Notes: generated by a model not told the origin, from the letters alone. A stretch of 64,000 nucleotides of DNA from a virus (IMGVR_UViG_3300022752_000055:1-64000); one strand, 5' to 3'. Shown: positions 24,296 through 32,593, numbered from the stretch's first letter. Numbers and translations are program-made.

Positions 24296-25372
24296 ATGCC
24301 AAGAATAGATGATTTAAAAAAACAACACCCCCAATTTAACATAACTTATTTAGATGTTATTAAGAGATTAGACATTTCAAAAACAGGTAAATATTCACCT
24401 GTAATATCACATATGATTAATGAAATCATAGGAAAAAGAATTACACATAAAAACGAGATTGATTCGGTAAAATCAAGATGTGATGAGTATGGTTTTGATT
24501 ATAAAGGATTGAATGATTATGAACTAGCAACTTCATACACAATATTAGATTATATTATTGGTAAAGATTGGGAGACTATGAGAGAATTTATGGATTATAT
24601 GGAGAGAGGTGTTATTGAAAATAAAGATGTCTTAACATATAAGAATATGGAAGATATTAGAGGTGCCGTATCAACCGCAACTTTAAAATTGTATTCAAAA
24701 GAACTTGAATCGCAAGTTCATAAAGAATTTGAAGATGATACTTGGGTTGCGGTTAGACCACTTTCATTTGACGCATCATCAAGATATGGTTCATCTACCA
24801 AATGGTGCACCACATACAAAAAAGAGAAAGAATATTTTGCAAAATATTTTTCAAGAGGGGTTTTGGTTTATTTTATCAATAAAATTACGGGTTATAAGTT
24901 CGCATTATTTAGCGAAGTTTATGAATTAAATAACGATATTTCGTTTTGGAATGCTGAAGATACAAGAGTTGATTTTTTACAATTAGATATTGAACCATAT
25001 CTTTTACCAATTATTAAAAACTTGGCAATGTCTAAAATTAAAAATAGTGATATGTTAAAATATGATGAGTTGGAAAAGGTTTATAATGATTGTGATTATC
25101 GTCGTAGTGTACCATTGTCGGCGGTTGAGAATCCCCCTCAACAAGACGAAGCTGAAGTCGCTCCACCACTTATGGCTTACACAGGAGATGTGGTTAATCT
25201 TACGATGGAGAGCGTATATGTGAATCCTAGTGTAAGACGGGGTTTGAGTTTAGTTACCAATGAATCCGGGGAAGATGAATTAGTTGCGGGTGATTATATT
25301 ATGTATGAAAATCCCCCTCATACCGATATGTTAGATGAAAGTGATTACATCGTCTCTCTAACAAGAGGATAA
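24296..25372 (+). CDS. 358-aa protein with TKWCTT motif
   Basis: Residues about 155-185, SFDASSRYGSSTKWCTT then YFAKYFSRGVLVYFI, match the equivalent block of the 487-aa protein at 8360-9823, while flanks differ. Conserved Trp/Cys and Tyr suggest a catalytic or metal site. C-terminus contains two NPP(Q/H) segments and a short beta stretch VNLTMESVYVNPSVRRGLSL. N-terminus lacks a clear tag. Function unknown. Confidence 0.8.
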   Translation: MPRIDDLKKQHPQFNITYLDVIKRLDISKTGKYSPVISHMINEIIGKRITHKNEIDSVKSRCDEYGFDYKGLNDYELATSYTILDYIIGKDWETMREFMDYMERGVIENKDVLTYKNMEDIRGAVSTATLKLYSKELESQVHKEFEDDTWVAVRPLSFDASSRYGSSTKWCTTYKKEKEYFAKYFSRGVLVYFINKITGYKFALFSEVYELNNDISFWNAEDTRVDFLQLDIEPYLLPIIKNLAMSKIKNSDMLKYDELEKVYNDCDYRRSVPLSAVENPPQQDEAEVAPPLMAYTGDVVNLTMESVYVNPSVRRGLSLVTNESGEDELVAGDYIMYENPPHTDMLDESDYIVSLTRG

Positions 25373-25388
25373 GTTTCAACTTTACCGG

Positions 25389-25396
25389 ATATTTAT
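25389..25396 (+). promoter_or_regulatory. ATATTTAT motif
   Basis: 5 nt before the ATG at 25402. Confidence 0.45.
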
Positions 25397-25401
25397 TTGA
25401 T

Positions 25402-26169
25402 ATGCAAAATCTGCAAGAATTATACGACAAATACCAAGTAACGGAAAAAAACATATCAACAGGTAATTTATCCCGACTTGAAAAAACAATAACTGAATTA
25501 GATAAGTTAGATAAGGTGTTATTATTAGCCTGCTCCAACAGATATAATTGGGATAAGGATGATGTTGATATACCAAAATCAACAATTATTGCAATGATAA
25601 TTCAGGAAGCTCTTGGAGATAAGGCAACTCTAATTGATGTTCCTGAATTAACCATTCATCCTTGCGAAGGTAATGTTTCAAGAAAAGATGGAAACTCCTG
25701 TGGTTTGAAAAAAGCACTACTTAAAGACGATAAAAAAAATCCATCAGGACTTCATAGATGTTGGGCTAGTCTTAACAATAATGATGACGAACTTTGGAGA
25801 ATCTCAAAAGAATTGTTTGAATCAAACGCGGTTATATTTTTTACTTCCGTAAGATGGGGACAAGCAAGTATGTTCTACCAAAAACTTATTGAGAGATTAA
25901 CTTGGTTGGAAAATAGACACGCAACTCTTGGTGAATCAAATGTGATTAAAGATATTGAAAGTGGTTTTATTTGCACCGGACAGAACTGGCACGGGTTAGA
26001 TGTTGTTGAGACTCAAAGAAAAGTTCATTCTTTTTATGGTTTCAAACCTAACGATAAGTTTTATTGGAATTGGCAATACACAAATAAGAGCACTGATGAA
26101 ACTCAAACATCTTATAAAGATTCGTTTGGGGCTTTCGCCAAAAAGTTTGGATTAGATAAGTTATATTAA
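25402..26169 (+). CDS. flavodoxin-fold NAD(P)H-dependent reductase-like protein
   Basis: 255 aa. LDKVLLLACSNRYNWDKDD and STIIAMIIQEAL form a flavodoxin-type first beta-alpha unit; AVIFFTSVRWGQASMFYQKL followed by IERLTWLENRH matches the FMN-site loop of NADPH-dependent FMN reductases. The C-rich insert HPCEGNVSRKDGNSCG is seen in some members. Cytoplasmic redox enzyme; phage role unclear (redox cofactor supply is speculation). Confidence 0.75.
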   Translation: MQNLQELYDKYQVTEKNISTGNLSRLEKTITELDKLDKVLLLACSNRYNWDKDDVDIPKSTIIAMIIQEALGDKATLIDVPELTIHPCEGNVSRKDGNSCGLKKALLKDDKKNPSGLHRCWASLNNNDDELWRISKELFESNAVIFFTSVRWGQASMFYQKLIERLTWLENRHATLGESNVIKDIESGFICTGQNWHGLDVVETQRKVHSFYGFKPNDKFYWNWQYTNKSTDETQTSYKDSFGAFAKKFGLDKLY

Positions 26170-26201
26170 GCCAATCAATATTTTTTATGAATTTGTTTGG
26201 C

Positions 26202-26498
26202 TTAATATAGAGGTCTTTTGTTCCATTGAATACTAATAAGTTTACGAACACCTAACATTTTTAAAAAATCTTTCACATCACCATTAATTTTTTTAACATA
26301 GTAACTATTAGGTAAATCTGGATTAATATCCAAAAATACATTTAATTCTTCCGGTAAATTTTCTTTTGGTTTTATATCATAAATTGATATCGTTATTGGT
26401 TCATAATCTTCTTGTGATGCAAATTCTTTATTCACACTTGGGGTTACCATAGTATCCAAATATATTCTCAAAAATTTTTTTAATTTACTAATTTCCAT
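26202..26498 (-). CDS. hypothetical protein, 98 aa
   Basis: ATG at 26496-26498 (MEISKLKKFLRIYLDTMV) preferred over a TTG 9 nt upstream. Alpha-beta: ITISIYDIKPKENLPEELNV, FLKMLGVRKLISIQWNKRP. The leader is amphipathic but lacks the E-site. Follows the DUF5872-like gene by 2 nt. Confidence 0.7.
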   Translation of the reverse strand: MEISKLKKFLRIYLDTMVTPSVNKEFASQEDYEPITISIYDIKPKENLPEELNVFLDINPDLPNSYYVKKINGDVKDFLKMLGVRKLISIQWNKRPLY

Positions 26499-26500
26499 AA

Positions 26501-26893
26501 TTACCAAGTTCTACACGCCCAATACCTTGCCTTCCAACGAGGCCCCGGATTTTCGCAGTTATGTCTCGCTCTAAATGACTTTCTTCTTGCAGGATTGTTC
26601 TTTTTAATAGTCATTCTTTTTCCGTGTGCTGATTTACCACCAAACCCGAAATTAACTTTAACAACATTTCCTTTGTCGTTTTTAACATACACCTTGAATT
26701 TTTTTATATCTCCCTGCATAATCTTACCCAACTGAACTTTTCTTCCTTTATATTCTGCTTCATTCAAACTATTATCGTCTGCAATAAAATCAGTCATTTC
26801 GGTTGAGCCATATTCATCTTCATAGATTATATTAATTTGTGAAACATAATATTCATTCAATATATCCTTAATAATAAAATTTAAATTTCCCAT
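26501..26893 (-). CDS. tagged protein with DUF5872-like C-terminus
   Basis: 130 aa. MGNLNFIIKDILNE|YY gives a short leader with LNE. The C-terminus NPARRKSFRARHNC and KARYWACRTW matches a domain widespread in large phages of T4-like lineage (DUF5872-type, as I recall), with invariant His/Cys/Trp. Middle strand set includes KVQLGKIMQGDIKKFKVYVK. Likely virion-associated; precise function unknown. Confidence 0.75.
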   Translation of the reverse strand: MGNLNFIIKDILNEYYVSQINIIYEDEYGSTEMTDFIADDNSLNEAEYKGRKVQLGKIMQGDIKKFKVYVKNDKGNVVKVNFGFGGKSAHGKRMTIKKNNPARRKSFRARHNCENPGPRWKARYWACRTW

Positions 26894-26933
26894 GTGTTGG
26901 ATTTTATAAATAAATACTCCTATATTTCACAAT

Positions 26934-27131
26934 ATGAAATTATTTTTTACCTTTTTGGTTCTAGTTAGTAAAATTTACTTGGGAGCAAGAATCCTATGGT
27001 GGGTTTTTTTAAAATTCACTTCACCTGAATTACATAGTTTTAGTGAAATTGAAGCATACGTCGTTCTTTTAATTTTCGATATGTGGATTGGAGGACAGAA
27101 TGTTGAAATTGAAAAAGTAAAGGAACCTTAA
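26934..27131 (+). CDS. small membrane protein, 65 aa
   Basis: N-terminal TM helix MKLFFTFLVLVSKIYLGARI and a second hydrophobic stretch IEAYVVLLIFDMWIGGQN. Directly upstream of the endolysin (58 nt), so a holin-like role is possible but not shown. Confidence 0.6.
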   Translation: MKLFFTFLVLVSKIYLGARILWWVFLKFTSPELHSFSEIEAYVVLLIFDMWIGGQNVEIEKVKEP

Positions 27132-27189
27132 ATTTAATTATTATTCATTTTAAGTATTTATTGTTAAATAAACACAAAAATATTTAACA

Positions 27190-27999
27190 ATGTTATTAAA
27201 AAATGGTTCAAAAGGAGATGACGTTAAAAAACTCCAACAAAAATTAGGTCTAACTGCTGATGGTAGTTTTGGTCCTGGCACAGAAGGTGCCGTTAAAAAA
27301 TGGCAAACAGAAAATGGTTTAACTGCTGACGGAATCGTTGGTGATGGAACTTGGAACAAAATGTTTGGTTCTGTAATTAAAGAAGATGTTGTAATCCCAA
27401 CCGGAGGTTCTTTAAAAATTGAAAAATTAAAAGGACATATCCCGGATTCGGTAATTGCAATGATTCCTGAAACCGCTGCAAAATTTGGAATAGATACTCC
27501 GTTGAAATTGGCACATTTTTTAGCACAATGCGGTCACGAATCGGGAGGATTTAAAATCACCAAAGAGAATTTAAACTATTCTGTTGACGGATTAAAAAAA
27601 GTGTTTCCAAAGTATTTTCCCGGTAATCTTGCAGAATCATACGCAAAGAAACCGGAAAAAATCGCAAACAAAGTTTATGGTAACAGAATGAAAAATGGTG
27701 ATGAAGCATCGGGTGATGGATGGAAATTTCACGGCCGTGGGTTCATACAATTGACCGGTAATGAAAATTATCAAGCGTTTGGTAAATCAATCAACGAAGA
27801 CATTACTTCAAATCCTGACTTGGTTGCAACAAAATATCCATTATTATCTGCCGCTTGGTTCTTTACAAGATGTTTACCAAAATGTGTTGACTCATCGGTC
27901 GCATCAGTAAAAGCCGTTACAAGATGTGTTAATGGTGGTGAAATTGGGTTGGACGATAGAATTAAACATTTTAACGAGTATTATAAATTACTATCGTAA
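27190..27999 (+). CDS. endolysin: PG-binding domain plus GH19 muramidase/chitinase-like domain
   Basis: 269 aa. Residues 1-60 are a PG_binding_1 repeat (GSKGDDVKKLQQKLGL, DGIVGDGTWNKMFG). Residues 80-265 are a GH19-type lysozyme: AHFLAQCGHESGGF with the catalytic Glu, then ANKVYGNRMKNGDE and WKFHGRGFIQLTGNENY. No signal peptide, so it needs a holin or cell-wall access. Own terminator follows. Confidence 0.92.
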   Translation: MLLKNGSKGDDVKKLQQKLGLTADGSFGPGTEGAVKKWQTENGLTADGIVGDGTWNKMFGSVIKEDVVIPTGGSLKIEKLKGHIPDSVIAMIPETAAKFGIDTPLKLAHFLAQCGHESGGFKITKENLNYSVDGLKKVFPKYFPGNLAESYAKKPEKIANKVYGNRMKNGDEASGDGWKFHGRGFIQLTGNENYQAFGKSINEDITSNPDLVATKYPLLSAAWFFTRCLPKCVDSSVASVKAVTRCVNGGEIGLDDRIKHFNEYYKLLS

Positions 28000-28018
28000 T
28001 AAAAAATTAAATTACTTT

Positions 28019-28055
28019 AAAAGACCCACAAAATACTTTGATGGGTCTTTTTTTT
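28019..28055 (+). terminator. endolysin terminator
   Basis: Perfect stem AAGACCCA/TGGGTCTT followed by a run of T. Confidence 0.8.
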
Positions 28056-28059
28056 TAAC

Positions 28060-28067
28060 TATCTTTA
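28060..28067 (+). promoter_or_regulatory. TAnnTTTA -7 variant
   Basis: TATCTTTA 15 nt before the ATG at 28083; a one-base variant of the host-type box. Confidence 0.35.
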
Positions 28068-28082
28068 TAAAAAAGAAAAATT

Positions 28083-28595
28083 ATGAGGAACTTTATCACA
28101 TTTTTAAAAAACATATGGGCGTTTCGTAAATCACTTTGGAAATTTAGATGGTGGGATTATCATTTCACATTAGATATGATGAAAACTTCTCTAAAAATAA
28201 TGTCCGACACCCTTGAAACGAAAGGTATTGAGGTTGATAGACCAAGATTGAAAAAAGTTGCCAAAATGAGAAGAGCAATTGAGATTATGAATAATCTTGA
28301 AGGAATTCAACATATAGAAACGGCGGAAAAAGAACTTGGCGAATTATTTAACGAACCATTTGAATTTAAAGATTCTGAGACTCATCACGGCTCGTATGAG
28401 TTAGTTGATAGACTTACTCCCGAACAAAAAGAACATAATACAAAAGTATATGCAAGAGCGAATGAAATAGAGGAACAAGAATGGGCGGAACTTTGGGAAA
28501 TATTTAAAGGACAAGATAATGCCAAGTATAGTCCTTTTATTGGTGAATGGGATGATTGGTTTGATGGAACCGGAATGAGGTCTTGGTGGGATTAA
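28083..28595 (+). CDS. hypothetical protein, 170 aa
   Basis: Aromatic, basic start (MRNFITFLKNIWAFRKSLWK, FRWWDYHFTLDMMKTSL), then helices (KVAKMRRAIEIMNNLEGI, EYELVDRLTPEQKEHNTKVYARANEIEEQEW) and a C-terminal DDWFDGTGMRSWWD. Similar proteins occur in marine phages, in my recollection, without known function. First gene of a plus-strand operon to 29829. Confidence 0.75.
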   Translation: MRNFITFLKNIWAFRKSLWKFRWWDYHFTLDMMKTSLKIMSDTLETKGIEVDRPRLKKVAKMRRAIEIMNNLEGIQHIETAEKELGELFNEPFEFKDSETHHGSYELVDRLTPEQKEHNTKVYARANEIEEQEWAELWEIFKGQDNAKYSPFIGEWDDWFDGTGMRSWWD

Positions 28596-28615
28596 AAATT
28601 AAATAAATTTATAAT

Positions 28616-28774
28616 ATGTGGAAAGTATATTTAACAATGTTTGTAATTACGGGAATTATTTCTTACCTTTGGGTCAGAGGAATTGATAATATGAAAAAAA
28701 ACAACCCCGATTATAAGGGTGATGACTTTTTAAAATTAGAAAATGATGAAGACGACAAAAATAACATTTATTAG
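28616..28774 (+). CDS. single-pass membrane protein, 52 aa
   Basis: MWKVYLTMFVITGIISYLWV TM helix then acidic tail DFLKLENDEDDKNN. Overlaps the metallophosphoesterase start by 32 nt; position between operon genes supports it being real. Confidence 0.6.
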   Translation: MWKVYLTMFVITGIISYLWVRGIDNMKKNNPDYKGDDFLKLENDEDDKNNIY

Positions 28775-29429
28775 TGATACACACGGAAAACACGAATATC
28801 TCACAAGTAAGAGAATGGGAAACATTCTTGGGAGTGGTGATATTTTAATCCACTGTGGAGATGTAAGTAATACCGGAAAATCACACGAAATAAAGGAGTT
28901 TTTAGATTGGTTTAGTAATACCGACTTTACTCACAAGGTGTTTATCGCAGGAAATCACGACTTCGGGTTTCAGTTAGTAAACACGATTGAGCCTGAATAT
29001 ATTGAGAAAGGAGTTCATTATCTTTTTGATAGTAGTGTTGAAATTGATGGGATAAAGATTTATGGTAGTCCTTGGCAACCTCAATTTTATGATTGGGCGT
29101 TCAATCTTCCAAGAGGTGAAAAACTTGCTGAAAAGTGGGCGAAAATACCCGGTAATACTGATATTCTTATCACTCACGGACCAGCGTTTAGAATGTTAGA
29201 CCACACCATACAAGGACAAATGGTTGGATGCGAAGATTTATTCAACAGAATTATGGATATAAAACCAAAAATTCACGCTTGCGGACACATACATTGGGCT
29301 TACGGACAAAAGAGTTTTAATGATGTTGATTTTATCAATGCCGCAGTTCTTAACGAAAGATACGAGCACGAAAACAAACCTATTGTAATAAATTATGATA
29401 CCGAAACAAAAGAATTTGAATATGAATAA
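28743..29429 (+). CDS. metallophosphoesterase
   Basis: 228 aa with the calcineurin-like motifs in order: ISDTHGKHEYL (D-x-H), ILIHCGDVSN (GD), VFIAGNHDFG (GNHD), ILITHGP (H) and HACGHIHWA (GHxH). Substrate may be a phosphodiester or nucleotide; adjacency to the cyclic-phosphate-processing receiver gene (8-nt overlap) hints at RNA 2',3'-cyclic-phosphate or related chemistry, an inference. Confidence 0.9.
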   Translation: MMKTTKITFISDTHGKHEYLTSKRMGNILGSGDILIHCGDVSNTGKSHEIKEFLDWFSNTDFTHKVFIAGNHDFGFQLVNTIEPEYIEKGVHYLFDSSVEIDGIKIYGSPWQPQFYDWAFNLPRGEKLAEKWAKIPGNTDILITHGPAFRMLDHTIQGQMVGCEDLFNRIMDIKPKIHACGHIHWAYGQKSFNDVDFINAAVLNERYEHENKPIVINYDTETKEFEYE

Positions 29430-29829
29430 TAAATTATTTTTGGATGATGTAAGAAATCCTATTGATTGTATTTTATACATAAAAGATAAGATTTATGCTG
29501 AAGAATGGGATATAGTTAGAAACTATAACGAATTTATTAACTATATTACAGAAAATGGTATACCTGATTTAATATCATTCGACCACGACTTGGCGGACGA
29601 ACATTATCACCCATCTATGTTTAATAATGATAGTGCCATATATAATGATAGACGGGAACACTTCAAAGAAAAAACCGGATATGATTGTGCCAAATGGTTA
29701 TGTGATTATTGTTCTCAAAACGGATTACCTTTACCAACATACTTGGTTCATTCCATGAACCCGGTTGGTCGGGATAATATCTTGGGGGTTTTAAAAACTT
29801 TTGAAAGATTTGAAAAAAGGGTGAAGTAA
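29422..29829 (+). CDS. cyclic-phosphate processing receiver-domain protein (cPPR type)
   Basis: Start at 29422 (MNNKLFLDDVRNPID) because the longer frame only repeats the end of the previous gene. Acidic pocket LDDVRNP, then ISFDHDLADEH, the Lys-containing YDCAKWLCDYC and a C-terminal TYLVHSMNPVGRDNI, as in the CheY-like cPPR family linked by genome context to cyclic-nucleotide/phosphate processing of nucleic-acid ends. A terminator overlaps its stop. Confidence 0.82.
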   Translation: MNNKLFLDDVRNPIDCILYIKDKIYAEEWDIVRNYNEFINYITENGIPDLISFDHDLADEHYHPSMFNNDSAIYNDRREHFKEKTGYDCAKWLCDYCSQNGLPLPTYLVHSMNPVGRDNILGVLKTFERFEKRVK

Positions 29830-29846
29830 TTTTCACCTTTTTTTTA
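29818..29846 (+). terminator. terminator overlapping the stop codon
   Basis: Stem GGTGAA/TTCACC followed by eight T; the TAA of the cPPR gene lies in the loop. Confidence 0.75.
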
Positions 29847-29853
29847 TATTTAT
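29846..29853 (+). promoter_or_regulatory. ATATTTAT motif
   Basis: 5 nt before the ATG at 29859. Confidence 0.45.
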
Positions 29854-29858
29854 TGATT

Positions 29859-30476
29859 ATGGAAGATATAAGTTTATTTCACAACTATCCAAAAAAACAT
29901 TTAGCATTTATCATAAGTGAGCTCATTAAGAAAGATTTTGATTTTGAGAATCCGTACTCGGATGATGATAATATAAACATTCTTGACGAAGCGGTAGAAC
30001 CATTTGGAGAATCCATATCAGATATTGATATGGAGTTTTTTGCAAAGATAATTAGAGACGATAAGGAATTAGCAATTGAAATTGCAAACTCAAAACCAAG
30101 CAAATCTTTATATGAAAGATTGGAAATACCGAAAGTAGACAAATACAACGTTAATTGGAAAGAAACCGGTTCTTGTACTTATGTAAGATATTTTAGAGAT
30201 ACTTGGGCCTCATACGATGAAAATTGGGTTGAATTAGCAATTGATAGTGCAAATAATGAAGGAACATATTATAAATTTGATGCGGAATATGATGCTGATT
30301 ATGAGAATTTTGATATGTATGATGACACTTACACAAGTATTGAAAAAATCACAGAAACAAAACAATCAGGGATTGATAAACTTGTTATTGAAAATACAAG
30401 TTATGCGATAGATTCACTTGATAGAAAATCTTTAATAATCCTTAAAAGTATAATTGATAAAAAGTTAGGACTTTAA
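29859..30476 (+). CDS. hypothetical protein, 205 aa, acidic
   Basis: ATG at 29859 (MEDISLFHNYPKKHLAFIIS); a TTG two codons earlier overlaps the promoter motif. Acidic, beta-rich centre (TGSCTYVRYFRDTWASYDEN) and C-terminal helix DSLDRKSLIILKSIIDKKLG. Not recognised. Confidence 0.75.
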   Translation: MEDISLFHNYPKKHLAFIISELIKKDFDFENPYSDDDNINILDEAVEPFGESISDIDMEFFAKIIRDDKELAIEIANSKPSKSLYERLEIPKVDKYNVNWKETGSCTYVRYFRDTWASYDENWVELAIDSANNEGTYYKFDAEYDADYENFDMYDDTYTSIEKITETKQSGIDKLVIENTSYAIDSLDRKSLIILKSIIDKKLGL

Positions 30477-30683
30477 CTTATTTTTTTGGTCTGCAAGGTC
30501 CCCTAACGTCATTTTTTTCTGTTTCCAAGGATTGAAACTCCTCTTCCACTTATATTCCACGTTTATAGGTCCATAAGGGTTCTTATTTAAGTCATATTTC
30601 CAAATTGAAGTACATTCGTCATCTTCATAGATGCGTTCAAATTTGGTGGGTTTCTCTACTTTTGGGTTGATTGATACTGCCAT
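30465..30683 (-). CDS. hypothetical protein, 72 aa
   Basis: ATG at 30681-30683 (MAVSINPKVEKPTKFERIYE), 6 nt after a TATCTTTG box. Trp-rich single domain (SIWKYDLNKNPYGPINVEYK, WKRSFNPWKQKK) like small phage RNA/DNA-binding proteins; function unknown. Confidence 0.75.
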   Translation of the reverse strand: MAVSINPKVEKPTKFERIYEDDECTSIWKYDLNKNPYGPINVEYKWKRSFNPWKQKKMTLGDLADQKNKLKS

Positions 30684-30689
30684 AGAATA

Positions 30690-30697
30690 CAAAGATA
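30690..30697 (-). promoter_or_regulatory. TAnnTTTG -7 box
   Basis: TATCTTTG on the minus strand 6 nt before the ATG of the 72-aa gene. Confidence 0.6.
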
Positions 30698-30708
30698 AGG
30701 AAAATTAA

Positions 30709-31965
30709 TTAATTCCCAAAAAAATCTTCTTTAAAAGATTTTGGATACTTACTTTTTCCTGGTGTAAAATAATACCAAGTATCTTTACTTGATTTAAAAA
30801 CTGATAATCCGTAAAGTCCATTATACAATAATGCTGAGGTTTTGGCTAAGTTTTCACTTGATTTTACTTGAATCGGAATCCAAGTATAATTACCATCTTT
30901 ATCCGATAATTTAACAATATAATCTATCCCAAAAATCATATCTACTTGATTACCTGGAGTTGAAAAATTTATAATATGATTATTACTTATATTGTTTTTA
31001 GTTAAGTATTCAATAAATTCTCTTTCTGCTTTATTACCCTTATTTGTTGAATAAGAAATACTATTTCTTGACTCGTAATAGTTATATTTTCCATCCTTAA
31101 ATAATTCATATTCTGCAAAACTAATAGTTGGTATTTTTACGTTTTTAATTGATTTAATTAACTTTAAATCCTCATCATTTGTTATAACTTGTTCTATTGG
31201 TTGTTGTTTAAAAAAAATTTCCGATTTTTCAAATTTGTCACCATTTCCTAATTTATTATTTTCATTTAATTTGTCTATCCATTTACACCAATTTGTATAA
31301 TTGGTATCAATTTTTGGTAACTCCGTCCAACTTTTATCGTCTTTTTTTACAATTGATGTAAAATATTCGGGTTCGTAATTTAATTTTTTATTGAAAAATT
31401 CTATCCATTCTTTAAGTGTTTTTGTTTCATCTAGTTTTTTTATTGAAACTAAATATTGTAATTTATCTGATAAAAAGATTTCTAAATCTACCAATGAATC
31501 TATATTTTCTTTAATCCATTTTTCATTAGGGGTATTAAATTCATAATCTCCTAATGAATATAGATATTTTTTATCTGTATTTTTTATATTAAGATATGTT
31601 TTTTCACCTTCTCCAATTATTAAAGACTTTAATTTTTTATTAGCATCCGTCCAATTATTTTCTAGAGTGCCCTTTATTTCTTGACAAAAAGTTTTTTCTT
31701 TTACTTTTGGTGTTTCAGGTATTTTTGACACCTCAACCGGAGATTCTTTTTCTTGTGTTAAAATATTTTTTGCTAAAGATAATTGTTCCGGAGATAACCC
31801 ACCGGCAACTCTTAAAATTTGTTGTAATTTTAATATATCTTTATTATTTCCTTGATAAGTGATTATGTCACTTTGAATTGAATAGTCATCTTTATTATCT
31901 TCCATAATGGTTCTTTTCACCAAAGATACTAACTCAGATTCAGTTAACCTAATAATTTTTTTCAT
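30709..31965 (-). CDS. class-A tagged PD-(D/E)XK nuclease-like protein
   Basis: 418 aa. Tag MKKIIRLTESELVSLVKR + TIME|D. The C-terminal 120 residues look like a restriction-endonuclease fold: NKGNKAEREFIEYL (helix with Glu), NQVDMIFGIDYIV (Asp in a beta hairpin) and WIPIQVKSS (Q-x-K), then ALLYNGLYGLSVF. Central region is helical and Lys-rich. If the tag directs packaging, this would be a nuclease carried into the new host, e.g. to attack host or competing DNA. The nuclease call rests on motif order only. Confidence 0.8.
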   Translation of the reverse strand: MKKIIRLTESELVSLVKRTIMEDNKDDYSIQSDIITYQGNNKDILKLQQILRVAGGLSPEQLSLAKNILTQEKESPVEVSKIPETPKVKEKTFCQEIKGTLENNWTDANKKLKSLIIGEGEKTYLNIKNTDKKYLYSLGDYEFNTPNEKWIKENIDSLVDLEIFLSDKLQYLVSIKKLDETKTLKEWIEFFNKKLNYEPEYFTSIVKKDDKSWTELPKIDTNYTNWCKWIDKLNENNKLGNGDKFEKSEIFFKQQPIEQVITNDEDLKLIKSIKNVKIPTISFAEYELFKDGKYNYYESRNSISYSTNKGNKAEREFIEYLTKNNISNNHIINFSTPGNQVDMIFGIDYIVKLSDKDGNYTWIPIQVKSSENLAKTSALLYNGLYGLSVFKSSKDTWYYFTPGKSKYPKSFKEDFFGN

Positions 31966-31971
31966 ATTTCT

Positions 31972-31979
31972 ATAAATAC
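31972..31979 (-). promoter_or_regulatory. GTATTTAT promoter-motif variant
   Basis: GTATTTAT on the minus strand, 6 nt before the tagged nuclease ATG; one-base variant of ATATTTAT. Confidence 0.35.
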
Positions 31980-31992
31980 CATGTAAAAATAA

Positions 31993-32018
31993 AAAACCCC
32001 ACTCTTTTGGGAATGGGA
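31993..32018 (-). terminator. weak terminator after the tRNA-like gene
   Basis: Imperfect CCCA/TGGG stem with minus-strand T run (31991-31996). Confidence 0.4.
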
Positions 32019-32027
32019 TTTATTTTG

Positions 32028-32102
32028 TGGTAGGACCAAGAATCGAACTTGGGGCACACGACATCTCTGCACGCTGCTCTAACCCACTGAGCTATCACTA
32101 CC
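32028..32102 (-). tRNA. degenerate tRNA-like gene, anticodon unresolved
   Basis: T arm CCAAG-TTCGATT-CTTGG and D arm GCTC..GAGC are intact and the acceptor GGTAGTG/TCCTACC pairs at six of seven positions counting one G-U. The 17-nt anticodon arm GCGTG-CAGAGAT-GTCGT has two mismatches next to the loop and lacks U33; the nominal anticodon would be GAG. Either a decayed tRNA or a tRNA mimic. Tail sequence has no CCA. Confidence 0.6.
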
Positions 32103-32106
32103 ATTT

Positions 32107-32397
32107 TTAATTTAACTTAATTCCGTCAATGTATTTTTTAATTGTTCTTCTAAGAGTTGGTTCATCAATATCATTCCATTTTCCATCTTCCAAATTGAAA
32201 ATTTTATTAACCATAAGTTTTTTATTTCCGGTTAATATTTTTCTTTTATCGTCAATTGTAATGAAATGAACTATGTTATCTAATATTTTTTGAGAATCAA
32301 CAGGATATGCTCTTATAAGATGTCTTAAAAATTCATCTGAAGTATTATCTTGATATTTTGATAAAATTTGTTTTTTTTCTTCTTCGCTGATATACAT
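32107..32397 (-). CDS. class-D tagged protein, 96 aa
   Basis: Start at 32395-32397 (MYISEEEKKQILSKYQDN), since the upstream ATG is part of the promoter motif. Helical; contains LDNIVHFITIDDKRKIL and a C-terminal RRTIKKYIDGIKLN. Unknown. Four nt upstream of the tRNA-like gene, likely co-transcribed. Confidence 0.75.
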   Translation of the reverse strand: MYISEEEKKQILSKYQDNTSDEFLRHLIRAYPVDSQKILDNIVHFITIDDKRKILTGNKKLMVNKIFNLEDGKWNDIDEPTLRRTIKKYIDGIKLN

Positions 32398-32401
32398 AAT
32401 C

Positions 32402-32409
32402 ATAAATAT
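32402..32409 (-). promoter_or_regulatory. ATATTTAT motif
   Basis: 4 nt before the ATG of the 96-aa class-D gene. Confidence 0.45.
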
Positions 32410-32433
32410 AGTATTTATTTTAAAATAATCAAA

Positions 32434-32556
32434 ATGGCAAAAGGTTCTAATGACTCAAGAAAATTAACTTTCGGAAAAAGAAAAAAAGGTAATGCTAAAA
32501 AATCTTTTAACAAACACAATCCAAGACCAAAAAAATACGTGGGACAAGGACGTTAA
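32434..32556 (+). CDS. small basic protein, 40 aa
   Basis: MAKGSNDSRKLTFGKRKKGN followed by KKSFNKHNPRPKKYVGQGR: highly basic with a conserved-looking GQGR end, like small phage nucleic-acid-binding proteins. The longer in-frame start reads through a poly-Phe promoter stretch and is rejected. Confidence 0.7.
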   Translation: MAKGSNDSRKLTFGKRKKGNAKKSFNKHNPRPKKYVGQGR

Positions 32557-32593
32557 TGATGGATAATCTTTAATATTATTCTTATATTTTACG

